Assembly (NCBI GenBank): GCA_017468425.1 | Contig: JAFUIO010000004.1 | Location: 1 to 32,854, forward strand | Length of the DNA: 32,854 nt | From: Clostridia bacterium | GTDB lineage: Bacteria > Bacillota > Clostridia > Oscillospirales > Acutalibacteraceae | Reading direction: 5' to 3' | Shown here: positions 14,003-23,817 of the stretch, in pieces | Layout: every line of letters begins with the position of its first letter | How positions within the stretch are numbered: position 1 is the first letter of the stretch | Translations under genes and position numbers: made by a program | Notes under the pieces: model-generated | Database searches by the model: none | The model's input: the letters and a program-made list of their open reading frames with translations, nothing else | Told to the model about the DNA's origin: nothing

Positions 14003-15253
14003 ATGAAAAAAATTACTGCTGTATTTGTTGCGTTGGCAATTGTAATTCTCACTTTTGCTGCCTGCACAAACAAAAACGTTTCCGAAAACAACAGCGGAGA
14101 TGTAGACAACAAGAAAACCGTATCTTTACGTGTTTGGGGTGCACAAGACGACAAGGAAATGCTTACAAAGCTTATCTCGGATTTCAAGAAAACACGAACA
14201 AATAAAAACTGGGATATTAAATTGAGCTTCGTCGGTGAAGACGATGCTGCAACTGAAATTTTAAAAGACGTTTCTGCCGCTGCAGACGTTTTCAGCTTTG
14301 CTTCTGACCAGATTGCTACACTGAAAAAAGCAGGTGCTCTTTACAGAGTTACAAATGCAGACGTAAAAACCCGTAACAGCGATTCTTCCGTGCTTGCGGC
14401 TACCGTTGAGGGCGAAATGTACGCCTACCCTGTTACTGCAGACACATTTTTCCTTTATTACGACAAGGCTATTTTCAGCGATGAAGAAGTGAAATCCCTT
14501 GAAACAATTATGGCAAAAGATACAGGTGACAAAATCACAAACTTTGCTATGAAAATTGATGACGGATGGTATTCATCATCTTTCTTCTTCACTGCAGGAT
14601 GCACTCTTTTCGGCAAGAACGGCACAGATAAAACTCAGTGCGATTTCAACTCTGAAAACGGTGTGCTTGCCGCAAATTATATGATTGATCTTGCAAATAA
14701 TAAGAAATTTGCAAATCTTGATGACGCAAAAATCAAATCAGGATTCAAAACAAGAACTCTCGGTGCTGCCGTTTCAGGTGCGTGGAATGCCACTGACATC
14801 AAAGCAAGTCTTGGTGAAAACTTCGGCGTTGCAAAGCTTCCCACAATAAAATTAGGCGCAGAAAGCAAAAACCTTATTTCAATGGCAAACTTCAAGCTTT
14901 ACGGTGTTAACGCACAGACAAAATTCCCTGAAGAAGCACATGAACTTGCAAACTATCTTACAGACCGCGACGCTCAGGAAGTAAGATTCAGAACAAGAAA
15001 TTACGCGCCTACTCACTCAAAGCTTGCCGAAGACAAAGACGTGCTTTCTTCCAACGATGTTGTTGCTGCACTCACTGCGCAGTCTGCACATTCAATTCTT
15101 CAGACCTCCATCGACCAGGTTTCTAACTTCTGGACACCTGCCGAGGCTTTCGGCACAGGCATTATAAACGGCACAGTTACCAAAGAAAATGTAAAAGAAA
15201 AACTTGATGCATTCGTAAATGCAGTGCTGGCATCAATTAAATCTGACAAATAA
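14003..15253 (+). CDS. Maltodextrin-type ABC importer substrate-binding lipoprotein
   Basis: A 416-residue binding protein that captures sugar outside the cell. A signal peptide ends in a lipobox-like TFAAC, so the cysteine after it would be lipidated; Phe at -3 is less usual than Leu/Val/Ile. The mature part begins with LRVWGAQDDKEML and resembles the MalE/extracellular family 1 fold, including YAYPVTADTFFLYYDK. The ATG at 13994 overlaps the AAAGGA ribosome site; the ATG at 14003, eight bases on, is preferred. The permeases next to it are of MalF/MalG type, so maltodextrin or a related glucoside is the likely ligand. Confidence 0.88.
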   Translation: MKKITAVFVALAIVILTFAACTNKNVSENNSGDVDNKKTVSLRVWGAQDDKEMLTKLISDFKKTRTNKNWDIKLSFVGEDDAATEILKDVSAAADVFSFASDQIATLKKAGALYRVTNADVKTRNSDSSVLAATVEGEMYAYPVTADTFFLYYDKAIFSDEEVKSLETIMAKDTGDKITNFAMKIDDGWYSSSFFFTAGCTLFGKNGTDKTQCDFNSENGVLAANYMIDLANNKKFANLDDAKIKSGFKTRTLGAAVSGAWNATDIKASLGENFGVAKLPTIKLGAESKNLISMANFKLYGVNAQTKFPEEAHELANYLTDRDAQEVRFRTRNYAPTHSKLAEDKDVLSSNDVVAALTAQSAHSILQTSIDQVSNFWTPAEAFGTGIINGTVTKENVKEKLDAFVNAVLASIKSDK

Positions 15254-15262
15254 TAAAAATCA

Positions 15263-16603
15263 ATGAAACAGTTTTACAATGCGTTTATCAAAGGCGACTA
15301 TCTGACAAAACTATCGCTTTTTATCCCCGGCATTTCAAATATTTTCAGAGGGCAGATTATAAAAGGTCTGCTCTTTTTCAGCAGCGAAATCGGGTATCTT
15401 ATTTATATGTTTTTCTATGGCTTTTCCGCCATAGGTAAACTTAAAAATCTCGGCACAGTTGAACAAGGATGGATTTTTGACGAAAACAAAGGAATTGATG
15501 TGCTCACACCCGGTGATAACTCAATGCTTATTCTCCTGTACGGTGTTTTTGCAATTTTTATAACTGCGGCATTTCTTCTGATTCTTAAATCATCAGTTGT
15601 TCAGGCATATGAACTTGAGAACGATATAAAAAGAGGCAGAAAGCCATTATCCTTTACGGAAGAAATGGCAGAATATACTGACTCAAAGCTTCACAGAACT
15701 TTACTTTTTCTTCCCGTACTCGGCGTTGTTTTGCTGACAATTCTTCCCCTGGTTTTTATGATTTTAATTGCTTTTACCAACTTCGACCGTGACCACCAGC
15801 CACCGGGAAATCTTTTCACCTGGGTGGGGTTGGATAACTTCAAAGCAATGCTTTCATCGGGAAGCACAATGGGCAAAACTTTCTTTCCTGTTCTCGGCTG
15901 GACACTTCTGTGGGCAACGCTTGCAACTTCACTTAACTATATTCTCGGTATGCTTCTGGCAATGCTCATCAACAAAAAGGGAATTAAAATCAAAGGCTTT
16001 TACAGAACAATTTTCATACTGTCTATTGCCATTCCCCAGTTTGTTTCGCTGCTTGTTATGAGAAATATTCTCGACGATGACGGACCGTTGAATGTTATAT
16101 TGCAGAATTCAGGGATAGTATCAGAATATGTGCCTTTTCTTACCGATGCCACACTTGCACGAATTACCGTAATTATTATAAATCTGTGGATTGGTATACC
16201 CTACACTATGCTGATAACTACGGGTATACTGATGAACATTCCCGAAGACCTTTATGAATCGGCTAAAATTGACGGTGCAACACCTGTTACACAATATTTC
16301 AGAATAACTCTGCCTTATGTTTTCTTTGTGACGGCTCCGTATCTGATTACTCAATTTATAGGCAATATAAATAACTTCAATATTATTTATTTTCTTACGC
16401 GGGGCGGTCCTGCAACACTCGATTATTATCAGGCAGGAAAAACAGATTTGCTTGTTACCTGGCTTTATAAGCTGACTGTGGGAAGCAAGGACTATTCTTA
16501 TGCTGCAACAATAGGTATTCTTGTGTTTATTATTTCTGCTGTATTCTCTCTTATTGCGTACAGAAGAACTTCATCTTACAAAAACGAGGAGGAATTCGGA
16601 TGA
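15263..16603 (+). CDS. Maltodextrin-type ABC importer permease (MalF/MdxF-like)
   Basis: A 446-residue inner-membrane permease, longer than most sugar permeases because of N-terminal helices (about 35-60 and 85-115) before the six-helix core, as in MalF/MdxF. The EAA-type loop that contacts the ATPase is ESAKIDGATPVTQYFRITLP. GGPATLDYYQAGKTDLLVTW and YKLTVGSKDYSYAATIG match maltodextrin permeases closely. It follows the binding protein by 9 bases and has no recognisable ribosome site, so translation probably depends on the upstream gene. The start is therefore less certain than for its neighbours. Confidence 0.88.
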   Translation: MKQFYNAFIKGDYLTKLSLFIPGISNIFRGQIIKGLLFFSSEIGYLIYMFFYGFSAIGKLKNLGTVEQGWIFDENKGIDVLTPGDNSMLILLYGVFAIFITAAFLLILKSSVVQAYELENDIKRGRKPLSFTEEMAEYTDSKLHRTLLFLPVLGVVLLTILPLVFMILIAFTNFDRDHQPPGNLFTWVGLDNFKAMLSSGSTMGKTFFPVLGWTLLWATLATSLNYILGMLLAMLINKKGIKIKGFYRTIFILSIAIPQFVSLLVMRNILDDDGPLNVILQNSGIVSEYVPFLTDATLARITVIIINLWIGIPYTMLITTGILMNIPEDLYESAKIDGATPVTQYFRITLPYVFFVTAPYLITQFIGNINNFNIIYFLTRGGPATLDYYQAGKTDLLVTWLYKLTVGSKDYSYAATIGILVFIISAVFSLIAYRRTSSYKNEEEFG

Positions 16604-17451
16604 GAAAAATGTCGACTGTGCGGAAAACCACCAACATTTTTGTATACGTTTTCCTTTCCGTGCTTGCACTTATATGGGTGCTTCCCATTCTGTGGGTGAT
16701 ACTCACCTCTTTCAGGGAAGAATCAGGCTCATTCACACCGTATTTTCTTCCGCAGGGATACACTTTAAAAAATTATATCAATCTACTGACAGATAATTCA
16801 ACCTTTGATTTTCCACGTTGGTTTATGAACACACTTTTTGTGTCTGTTGTGACTTGTATAATATCCACGTTTTTTGTGCTTTCCGTTTCCTACACTATGT
16901 CAAGGCTGCGTTTCAGGCTCAGAAAACCGCTTATGAACATTGCGCTTATCCTTGGTATGTTCCCCGGGTTTATGTCTATGATAGCAGTTTACTATGTGCT
17001 GAAATCATTCGGAATTGAACAATCCTTGCTTGCACTTATTCTTGTTTATTCTGCAGGCACGGGACTGGGATTTTATGTTGCAAAAGGATTTTTTGATACT
17101 GTCCCCCGTGCTCTTGATGAAGCCGCTATGATTGACGGTGCATCACGTGGTACAATTTTTTGGAAAATCACATTGCCTATGTCAAAACCGATTATTATTT
17201 ATACTCTGCTTACCTCCTTTACAGCACCGTGGATTGACTATATTTTTGCATCTGTAATTATGGGCGATAATTACGAAAACTACACTGTGGCTTTAGGGCT
17301 TTTCAAAATGCTTGAAAAGGAATTTATCCACAATTATTACACTCAGTTTGCCGCAGGTGCAGTTATTGTTTCAATACCGATTGCAATTCTGTTTATTTCA
17401 ACACAGAAATTCTATGTAGGCGGTGTAACGGGCGGCTCTGTAAAAGGATAA
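16600..17451 (+). CDS. Maltodextrin-type ABC importer permease (MalG/MdxG-like)
   Basis: A 283-residue second permease of the importer with six predicted membrane segments. The EAA loop is DEAAMIDGASRGTIFWKITL. The C-terminus (FAAGAVIVSIPIAILFI, then GGVTGGSVKG) is that of MalG. It overlaps the malF-like stop by 4 bases (ATGA) with GGAGG inside the upstream gene, so the two permeases are made in equal amounts. The operon ends in a strong terminator. No amylase, phosphorylase or regulator gene is adjacent. Confidence 0.9.
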   Translation: MRKMSTVRKTTNIFVYVFLSVLALIWVLPILWVILTSFREESGSFTPYFLPQGYTLKNYINLLTDNSTFDFPRWFMNTLFVSVVTCIISTFFVLSVSYTMSRLRFRLRKPLMNIALILGMFPGFMSMIAVYYVLKSFGIEQSLLALILVYSAGTGLGFYVAKGFFDTVPRALDEAAMIDGASRGTIFWKITLPMSKPIIIYTLLTSFTAPWIDYIFASVIMGDNYENYTVALGLFKMLEKEFIHNYYTQFAAGAVIVSIPIAILFISTQKFYVGGVTGGSVKG

Positions 17452-17472
17452 AAATATCTTTATAAAAAAGTT

Positions 17473-17498
17473 AAAGGAGGCTCTTGAGAGTCTCCTTT
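17473..17498. terminator. Bidirectional terminator
   Basis: An 11-bp stem (17473-17483 with 17488-17498, one G-T pair, loop TTGA) ends the importer operon on the plus strand. On the minus strand it follows the PH-like membrane protein gene, with a T-rich stretch beyond. Confidence 0.85.
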
Positions 17499-17503
17499 TG
17501 GTT

Positions 17504-18412
17504 TTAATCACAATAATATTCAATGCCTTTTTCGTTGATTACAGAAATAACTGTTTCAAGTGCATCGGTAAAGGTTACGGCAGATTTTTTATTTTCTACG
17601 CATTTATATCCTGTCTTACTCATACGGACATACAACAAATCTTCATCTGTCATCACAACTCTGTCTTCGTCCGTTTCACCTATGTACGAAATTTCCGCAC
17701 AAGCAGTATACACATAACCTTCTTCAGGTCTTGATTTTTTCTCATCCCCATCTGCGGTTACATAATAAAACCTGATTTTCAAATCAAGATTATATATTTT
17801 CGCTTTATCCGCATACGGCTTAGTGATTTCTCTCACCTTTGCCCTTGCTTCACGCTCTGCTTTTACAACCTCATCCGTAAAATGAGCATCGATATTTTTT
17901 TGCTTTTTAATTTGCCATTTTTTAATTTTATTTTTGAATCTGACAAAATCACTGTCTTCAACTGTACCCCAATATTTTTCTATCAGTTTTTTTGTCCGTC
18001 TGCTTTTTCTGATATATTGTCTCATATACCATTTTCCTTCGCCTTCAACTTTTCCGTCAATATCAAAAGTACTGTAAGAAGGAGTTGGTATTGAGAGAAT
18101 ATGGCCGCGACTATCATAACCGATGCTGATAAAGCGGATATTCTGCCATAAATAACGCTCTTTTTTCAAAAAAGCAAAAACCAGAGAAACTCCTTCGCTA
18201 TCAAACAAATAGCAAACAGGCTCTATAATTATTGCTACAACAATGAAAAAAACACCTACTGCAAAACCAAATATCCCCAGTGATTTATCATCGGAATTAA
18301 TAAAAGCACCGCCGAAAAGAAAAGAACAAAAGCCGGCAATTATCCAGAACAGAAACCAGTTATTCAACGCAACCTGCTTTTTATCCACCTGATTCACCGC
18401 CATCATACTCAC
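17504..18412 (-). CDS. Membrane protein with PH-like segment, unknown function
   Basis: A 302-residue protein. Two membrane helices (about 19-38 and 46-70) are followed by CYLFDSEGVSLVFAFLKKE and YLWQNIRFISIGYD. This strand pattern, with a Trp-x-x-Ile turn, is typical of bacterial PH-like domains. After that come a charged helical region (130-205) and a beta-rich C-terminal part (205-290). No enzyme motif was seen. The GTG start shares bases with the stop of the upstream hydrolase gene (GTGA), implying coupled translation; ATG codons two and three codons later are alternatives. The function presumably relates to its partner, but nothing in the sequence defines it. Confidence 0.6.
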   Translation of the reverse strand: MSMMAVNQVDKKQVALNNWFLFWIIAGFCSFLFGGAFINSDDKSLGIFGFAVGVFFIVVAIIIEPVCYLFDSEGVSLVFAFLKKERYLWQNIRFISIGYDSRGHILSIPTPSYSTFDIDGKVEGEGKWYMRQYIRKSRRTKKLIEKYWGTVEDSDFVRFKNKIKKWQIKKQKNIDAHFTDEVVKAEREARAKVREITKPYADKAKIYNLDLKIRFYYVTADGDEKKSRPEEGYVYTACAEISYIGETDEDRVVMTDEDLLYVRMSKTGYKCVENKKSAVTFTDALETVISVINEKGIEYYCD

Positions 18413-19713
18413 ATTTCAAATGTGCCGCTGTATCTTACAGGCAGATAAAGGCTTTCTTCCTTACCACCATTTTTAAGATATAATTCATACATTTCTTTTT
18501 TATATTCGTCTGTGTAATCATATCCCCACATACGTTTTATTTTGCCGAAATCTTCAAATGTTTCATCGGGAAGTGTTGTAACTGTCCCCTTTTTGTACGG
18601 CAGCGGCACAACGATTGTACCGTTTGAAGAAACATAATATTCATCCGCAAGGTCTATTGCAACCTGATTGGCAGGTACTTTCGGCATTGCCTCGTCAAAC
18701 TTTATCTGTGTTATGGGGAAAAGAGCAAGCTTGCCCTTTAAAAGTTCATAACAATCAGAAAGAAGACCTCTGTGACCGTGGTGAGAAACCTGAACAACAT
18801 CACATTCAAGATTTTCTCCGAAACGTTCAACAAGAATTTTACTTTCAAGCCCTGATGCATCACCCGGAATAAACACACGGCAGTCATTTACCGTCATCAT
18901 AACAACAAGAGATGAATCGTTATATTCCTTTACAAGCTGCGGATAAACATCTTCGTGGGTGCAGAGAACATCAAAGCGTAAATCACGCACATAAAATCTC
19001 TGACCGCTGTGAAGTTTCACTTTTCTGATATCAGTTGTTCTTTCAAGGAGTGAAAAGAATTTTTCTGCAAGACCTTTTTCTTCAACGCCCCATTCTTCTG
19101 ATGCATATTCATTTGAAATAAGGTTTGAATAAATCGCTTCAATTTCCACATCGTGGCGGTTGTATCTGATAAAATCAAAAAGCTTGGATATATGGTCAGA
19201 ATGGGCGTGAGTTACAAGCCAACCGCTGACAATTACTTTCTGCCCCGCGGGTGTTCTTTCACGCATAAAATTATAAATTCTGTCGTTATCGTTAAACTGC
19301 AGGTAATGTCCGCTGTCAACAACAAAGAAGCTTCCGTCTGAACACTGTGTTATCAGGCACATACCGCAGTCAATATATGTATGGTCGTTTTCAAACATAT
19401 AAAAACAAGGCTCTGTTGTTTTTTCTGTTTCCTTTTTATCAAAATCAGGGAAACGTGCATCATCTGCCACTGCAACACGCAAGGTGTTATCGCAGGAAGT
19501 GAAATATGCGCTTACTTCTTTTTCACCTTTCAATGCGGTGTAGTAATTGTCTGCATAGATATTTTCACTTAAAACAACATAACCGCATCTTGTAAGTTTT
19601 TCAATATATGCTTTATAGTCGTTAATATTTACGTTTCTGTAAAGATACATCAGGCAGTTTTCTCTGCAATCGTAAATTTTCTCATCGGTATTTTCACGGA
19701 ATCTGTAACTCAT
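18409..19713 (-). CDS. Metallo-beta-lactamase-fold hydrolase (ComEC-C-terminal-like)
   Basis: A 434-residue cytoplasmic protein without signal peptide. Residues about 110-340 form an MBL domain: FVVDSGH, the metal motif THAHSDH (His169, His171, Asp173, His174), IPGDAS (Asp285) and VSHHGHRG (His311/312). These match the ComEC C-terminal nuclease-like group. The N-terminal about 100 residues (YIEKLTRCGYVV, YYTALKGE) are a separate small domain found, as I recall, with such hydrolases in Firmicutes. AGGGGG lies six bases from the ATG. It is coupled to the PH-like membrane protein gene. A nuclease or phosphodiesterase role is likely; the substrate is unknown. Confidence 0.75.
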   Translation of the reverse strand: MSYRFRENTDEKIYDCRENCLMYLYRNVNINDYKAYIEKLTRCGYVVLSENIYADNYYTALKGEKEVSAYFTSCDNTLRVAVADDARFPDFDKKETEKTTEPCFYMFENDHTYIDCGMCLITQCSDGSFFVVDSGHYLQFNDNDRIYNFMRERTPAGQKVIVSGWLVTHAHSDHISKLFDFIRYNRHDVEIEAIYSNLISNEYASEEWGVEEKGLAEKFFSLLERTTDIRKVKLHSGQRFYVRDLRFDVLCTHEDVYPQLVKEYNDSSLVVMMTVNDCRVFIPGDASGLESKILVERFGENLECDVVQVSHHGHRGLLSDCYELLKGKLALFPITQIKFDEAMPKVPANQVAIDLADEYYVSSNGTIVVPLPYKKGTVTTLPDETFEDFGKIKRMWGYDYTDEYKKEMYELYLKNGGKEESLYLPVRYSGTFEM

Positions 19714-19728
19714 ATTTATCCCCCTATG

Positions 19729-19757
19729 AAAAAAGGCTGTATCAATATGATACAGCC
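19729..19757 (-). terminator. Terminator of secA
   Basis: A 9-bp stem GGCTGTATC/GATACAGCC (19735-19743 with 19749-19757) is followed on the minus strand by six T. It separates secA from the MBL gene, whose start is only 16 bases further. I see no separate promoter for the MBL gene, so it may rely on read-through. Confidence 0.85.
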
Positions 19758-19767
19758 CTTTTGTTTT

Positions 19768-22503
19768 TTAAACTGCACCGCAGCACTTTTTATACTTTTT
19801 ACCGCTTCCGCAAGGACAAGGGTCATTTGGTCCTACTTTTTTACCCTTGTTTCTTACAGGCTCTTTCTTAACAGTACCATCGGAAGATGAACTTGTTTCA
19901 GATGTTACTTTAACTGTCTGTTCACGTTTTGTTTCTTCCTCCGTTCTTACTCTTACTGTAAGCATCTGACGCACTGTATCTTCACGGATTGAAATACGCA
20001 TTTCTTCAAACATATCAAAGCTTTCGTTTCTGTAAGCAATGATAGGCTGCTGCTGACCATAAGCACGAAGACCGATACCGCGTTTGAGTTCTTCCATAGC
20101 GTCGATGTGATCCATCCACTTTGTATCAACGTTGCGGAGAAGAACCATTCTTTCAAGGGCACGCATAAGTTCTTCACCCATTTCTTCTTCACGTGCTTCA
20201 TAGAGTGTGTTTGCTCTTTCGAGAAGAAGTTCTTTTACGCTTTCTGTTGTAACATCGCTGATATCTTCAAAGTCGTCTTCAGTTGTAAGCCAGCCTTTGA
20301 ACTTATCTTTAAGTCCGGGAATATTCCAGTCTGCTTTATCGTTTGCAGCAGGACAATAGAAATCTGCTGATTCAGAAATACACTCTTCAAGCATACCCAT
20401 AATTGAAGGCTTGAGTTCCTCACCGTCGAGAACTTTGTTTCTCTGGTCGTAAATAAGCTCTCTCTGACGGTTCATAACATCGTCGTATTCAAGCACGTGT
20501 TTACGTGAAGCAAAATGCTGACCTTCAACACGTTTCTGTGCATTTTCGATTGATTTTGAAATCATCTTATTTTCGATGGGCATTTCTTCAGGAGTTTTGA
20601 GCATATCCATCATATTTGAAAGTCTTTCACCACCGAAAAGACGCATAAGGTCATCTTCAAGTGAAAGGTAGAAACGGCTGGCACCGGGGTCGCCCTGACG
20701 TCCTGAACGTCCGCGGAGCTGGTTATCGATACGTCTTGAATCGTGACGCTCTGTGCCGATAATAAACAGGCCGCCCGCTTCTCTTACTTTTTCTGCTTCG
20801 GGAGCAATTTCATCTTTATATTTTTTGTAAAGACGTGTATATTCTTCACGTGCGTTTATAATTTCTTCATTGTCAGTTTCTGCAAAGCCTGTTGCTTCTG
20901 CAATAAGTTCTTCATCATACTGCATTCTGCGCATTTCTGCTTTTGCAAGGTATTCTGCGTTACCGCCAAGCATAATGTCAGTACCACGGCCTGCCATATT
21001 TGTTGCGATTGTAACTGCACCGTATTTACCTGCCTGAGCAACGATTTCAGCTTCTTTATCGTGGTATTTAGCATTGAGAACTTCGTGCTTGATACCTCTC
21101 TTTTTAAGAAGAGCAGAAAGGATTTCTGATTTTTCAATAGAAACTGTACCAACAAGTACAGGCTGGCCTTTCTGATTACATTCGATAATCTGTTCAATAA
21201 CTGCGTTGTATTTTGCTCTTTCTGTTTTGTAAACAGAGTCGTCAAGGTCCTGACGCTGAACAGGTTTGTTTGTGGGAGTTTCGATAACGTCAAGGCTGTA
21301 AATTTCCTGGAATTCGGCACTTTCTGTTTTTGCAGTACCTGTCATACCTGAAAGTTTAGCATAAAGACGGAAATAGTTCTGGAAAGTAATAGTTGCAAGA
21401 GTTTTGCTTTCGTGCTCAACTTTCACGCCTTCTTTTGCCTCGATAGCCTGATGAAGGCCTTCGTTATATCTACGGCCGAGCATAATACGGCCTGTGAATT
21501 CGTCAACAATAAGCACTTCGCCGTCTTTAACAACGTAGTCAACGTCTTTTGTCATAACGCCGATTGCCTTGATAGCCTGGTTGATGTGGTGCTGGATTGT
21601 CATATTTTCAGCATCCATAAGGTTATCGAGCTGGAAGAAAGCTTCTGCTTTCTGAACACCTGATTTTGTAAGAGTGGCTGTTCTTGCTTTTTCGTCAACA
21701 ACAAAATCTCCGTCAGCAGCAACATCTTCAGCGTTTGCCTTGGAATCAATTTCTTTAACCTTTGCCATTTTGAGACCTTTTGCAAAGCGGTCTGCAAGTT
21801 TATAAAGCTCAGTTGAAGTATCGCCTCTGCCTGAAATGATAAGGGGGGTTCTTGCTTCGTCGATAAGGATTGAGTCAACTTCGTCCACAATTGCAAAATT
21901 GTGTTTACGCTGAACTTTATTTTCTTTATACTGCACCATATTGTCACGAAGATAGTCAAAGCCCATTTCGTTGTTTGTGCCGTAAGTGATGTCTGCATCG
22001 TATGCTGCACGACGTTCTTCGTTAGTAAGGCCGTGAACGATAAGACCTACTGTAAGACCCATGAATCTGTAAAGTTTACCCATCCATTCAGAGTCACGTT
22101 TTGCAAGGTAATCGTTGACAGTAACAATGTGAACACCTTTGCCTGAAAGCGCATTAAGGTATGCAGGGAGAGTTGCAACAAGAGTTTTACCTTCACCTGT
22201 TTTCATTTCAGCGATACGTCCCTGATGGAGAATAATACCGCCGACAATCTGAACGGGGAAATGACGCATACCGAGAACACGGTCAGATGCTTCTCTGCAG
22301 GCAGCAAATGCTTCGGGGAGAATATCATCGAGTGTTTCACCGTTTGCAAGTCTTTCTTTGAATTCAGGTGTTTTGGCCTGAAGTTCTTTATCAGAAAGCT
22401 TTTTGTATTCTTCTTCAAGAGCGAGAACCTTTTTCTTGAGAGGTTCAATTCTCTTTACTTCTTTTTTTGAGTAATCGCCAAAAATGGCAGATAATAAAGA
22501 CAT
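19768..22503 (-). CDS. secA: Protein translocase ATPase SecA
   Basis: A 911-residue motor that pushes unfolded preproteins through SecYEG. The N-terminus [21 protein letters not shown] is typical. Walker A is MKTGEGKT (100-107), Walker B-type motif [12 protein letters not shown], then the crosslinking region, NMAGRGTDI of the second ATPase half, and helical wing and scaffold regions. The C-terminal [13 protein letters not shown] is the zinc-binding SecB/ribosome tail. An in-frame ATG 24 codons upstream lies inside the promoter; the ATG at 22501-22503 behind AAAGGAAG is correct. Single gene with its own promoter and terminator. Confidence 0.98.
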   Translation of the reverse strand: MSLLSAIFGDYSKKEVKRIEPLKKKVLALEEEYKKLSDKELQAKTPEFKERLANGETLDDILPEAFAACREASDRVLGMRHFPVQIVGGIILHQGRIAEMKTGEGKTLVATLPAYLNALSGKGVHIVTVNDYLAKRDSEWMGKLYRFMGLTVGLIVHGLTNEERRAAYDADITYGTNNEMGFDYLRDNMVQYKENKVQRKHNFAIVDEVDSILIDEARTPLIISGRGDTSTELYKLADRFAKGLKMAKVKEIDSKANAEDVAADGDFVVDEKARTATLTKSGVQKAEAFFQLDNLMDAENMTIQHHINQAIKAIGVMTKDVDYVVKDGEVLIVDEFTGRIMLGRRYNEGLHQAIEAKEGVKVEHESKTLATITFQNYFRLYAKLSGMTGTAKTESAEFQEIYSLDVIETPTNKPVQRQDLDDSVYKTERAKYNAVIEQIIECNQKGQPVLVGTVSIEKSEILSALLKKRGIKHEVLNAKYHDKEAEIVAQAGKYGAVTIATNMAGRGTDIMLGGNAEYLAKAEMRRMQYDEELIAEATGFAETDNEEIINAREEYTRLYKKYKDEIAPEAEKVREAGGLFIIGTERHDSRRIDNQLRGRSGRQGDPGASRFYLSLEDDLMRLFGGERLSNMMDMLKTPEEMPIENKMISKSIENAQKRVEGQHFASRKHVLEYDDVMNRQRELIYDQRNKVLDGEELKPSIMGMLEECISESADFYCPAANDKADWNIPGLKDKFKGWLTTEDDFEDISDVTTESVKELLLERANTLYEAREEEMGEELMRALERMVLLRNVDTKWMDHIDAMEELKRGIGLRAYGQQQPIIAYRNESFDMFEEMRISIREDTVRQMLTVRVRTEEETKREQTVKVTSETSSSSDGTVKKEPVRNKGKKVGPNDPCPCGSGKKYKKCCGAV

Positions 22504-22546
22504 TAATCTTCTTCCTTTCCATACGGAATTACATTTTAACTCGTAC

Positions 22547-22575
22547 ATTGTACCATATATATATTTATTTTTCAA
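22547..22575 (-). promoter_or_regulatory. Promoter of secA
   Basis: Minus strand: TTGAAA (22570-22575), 17-base spacer, TACAAT (22547-22552) preceded by TGG, an extended -10 element. It covers the longest possible ATG of the secA frame, which rules that start out. Confidence 0.75.
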
Positions 22576-22617
22576 CTTAAAGATAAAATTTTACAAATTC
22601 GCAATTATTACTTTCTA

Positions 22618-22646
22618 TTTACAAAATTCCTGTTTTGTGATATTCT
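22618..22646 (+). promoter_or_regulatory. Promoter of the AlaX operon with inverted repeat in the spacer
   Basis: TTTACA (22618-22623), 17-base spacer and TATTCT (22641-22646). An inverted repeat, ACAAAA and TTTTGT with 6 bases between (22621-22638), sits between the hexamers and could be a repressor site. The predicted transcript starts almost at the ribosome site, giving a very short leader. Confidence 0.5.
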
Positions 22647-22652
22647 TTTTTC

Positions 22653-22660
22653 AGAGGTGA
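22653..22660 (+). promoter_or_regulatory. Ribosome site deciding a GTG start
   Basis: AGAGGTGA is five bases from the GTG at 22666-22668. The earlier in-frame GTG at 22657 lies inside this site and can be excluded. Confidence 0.65.
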
Positions 22661-22665
22661 CTGAA

Positions 22666-23817
22666 GTGACAGAAAAATTATATTACATTGACCAATACTT
22701 AAAAGAATTCGATGCAGTGGTTGTTTCCTGCGAAAAGGCAGAAAACGGATTATTCAACATAACTCTCGACAAAACTGCATTCTTCCCCGAAGGCGGCGGG
22801 CAGGATGCTGACTCGGGCACATTGAACGGAAAAGAAATTGAATATGTGTTTGAGAAAGATGACGAAGTATATCACGTTTGCAAAGACTCATTTGAAGTGG
22901 GCGAAAATGTTCACGGAATTATAGATTTTGAAAAAAGATTTATCATTATGCAGAAGCATTCAGGTGAGCATATTTTCTGCGGTGTTTCACATTCACTTTA
23001 CGGTGTTGAAAACGTAGGTTTTCATATAGGCAGTGAATTTATCACAGTTGATTTTGATAAACTTCTTACTCCTGAACAGATTAAAAACGCAGAAAAAATC
23101 ACAAACGAAATTATCTGGCAGAACAGAAAAATCACATCTTCTTTCCCCACTCACGAGGAAGCTGAAAATATTGAATTCAGAAGCAAAAAGGAAATTACTG
23201 GACAGATAAGACTTGTGACAATAGAAGATTGCGATGTATGTGCCTGCTGCGGCACTCACGTTAATTACACAGGTGAAATCGGTGCGTTAAAAATTACATC
23301 TCTTTCAAAGAAACGTTCAGGCTCTTCAATTACAATGCAGATTGGTAAAGCAGCATTTGAAGATTATTCAGCAAAACACGATGAACTTGCACGACTTTCA
23401 AATATGCTTGCACTCAAGCCTCTTGAAATTGCAGACGGTGTGCAGAAGCTTAAAGACGAAATTGCAAACCTGAAATACGAACTTGCGAAATTCAAGCTTG
23501 ATGCATTCGCTGAAAAAATCAAAGATTTATCAGGCACGGTTGAAGTTGTTTTTGAAAAAGATTTAATGCCTGACGAAGTGAGAAAAATGTGCGATTTACT
23601 TGCAGACAAAGTTACTTTTGCAGTAGTATTAAGCGGTACAGACGAAACGGGCTACAAATACACAATAGCATCAAGAACAGAAGATGTAAGACAGATTGCA
23701 AAAGATTTTAACTCTGCATTGAACGGCAGAGGCGGCGGAAAGCCTGAAATGGTACAAGGCACGGTACAGGAAAGCCGTGAAAATATAGAAAAATTTTTAA
23801 GGAGTGCTTTACAATGA
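22666..23817 (+). CDS. AlaX-type alanyl-tRNA editing hydrolase (long form)
   Basis: A 383-residue free-standing homologue of the AlaRS editing and C-terminal domains. It would deacylate Ser- or Gly-tRNA(Ala). The zinc site is present: His98 and His102 in HSGEH, Cys194 and His198 in CCGTH. FFPEGGGQDADSG (about 40-52) is the conserved N-terminal AlaRS second-domain motif. A coiled coil (about 235-280) leads to a C-terminal DHHA1-like part with NGRGGGKPEMVQG, a nucleic-acid-binding signature. GTG start behind AGAGGTGA. It overlaps the SGNH hydrolase gene by 4 bases (ATGA). Divergent from secA. Confidence 0.88.
   Translation: MTEKLYYIDQYLKEFDAVVVSCEKAENGLFNITLDKTAFFPEGGGQDADSGTLNGKEIEYVFEKDDEVYHVCKDSFEVGENVHGIIDFEKRFIIMQKHSGEHIFCGVSHSLYGVENVGFHIGSEFITVDFDKLLTPEQIKNAEKITNEIIWQNRKITSSFPTHEEAENIEFRSKKEITGQIRLVTIEDCDVCACCGTHVNYTGEIGALKITSLSKKRSGSSITMQIGKAAFEDYSAKHDELARLSNMLALKPLEIADGVQKLKDEIANLKYELAKFKLDAFAEKIKDLSGTVEVVFEKDLMPDEVRKMCDLLADKVTFAVVLSGTDETGYKYTIASRTEDVRQIAKDFNSALNGRGGGKPEMVQGTVQESRENIEKFLRSALQ

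Noticed and set aside
22504..22575. N-terminal extension of SecA by 24 codons
   Set aside because: It would begin within the -35 element of the secA promoter, and a correct ribosome site precedes the internal ATG.
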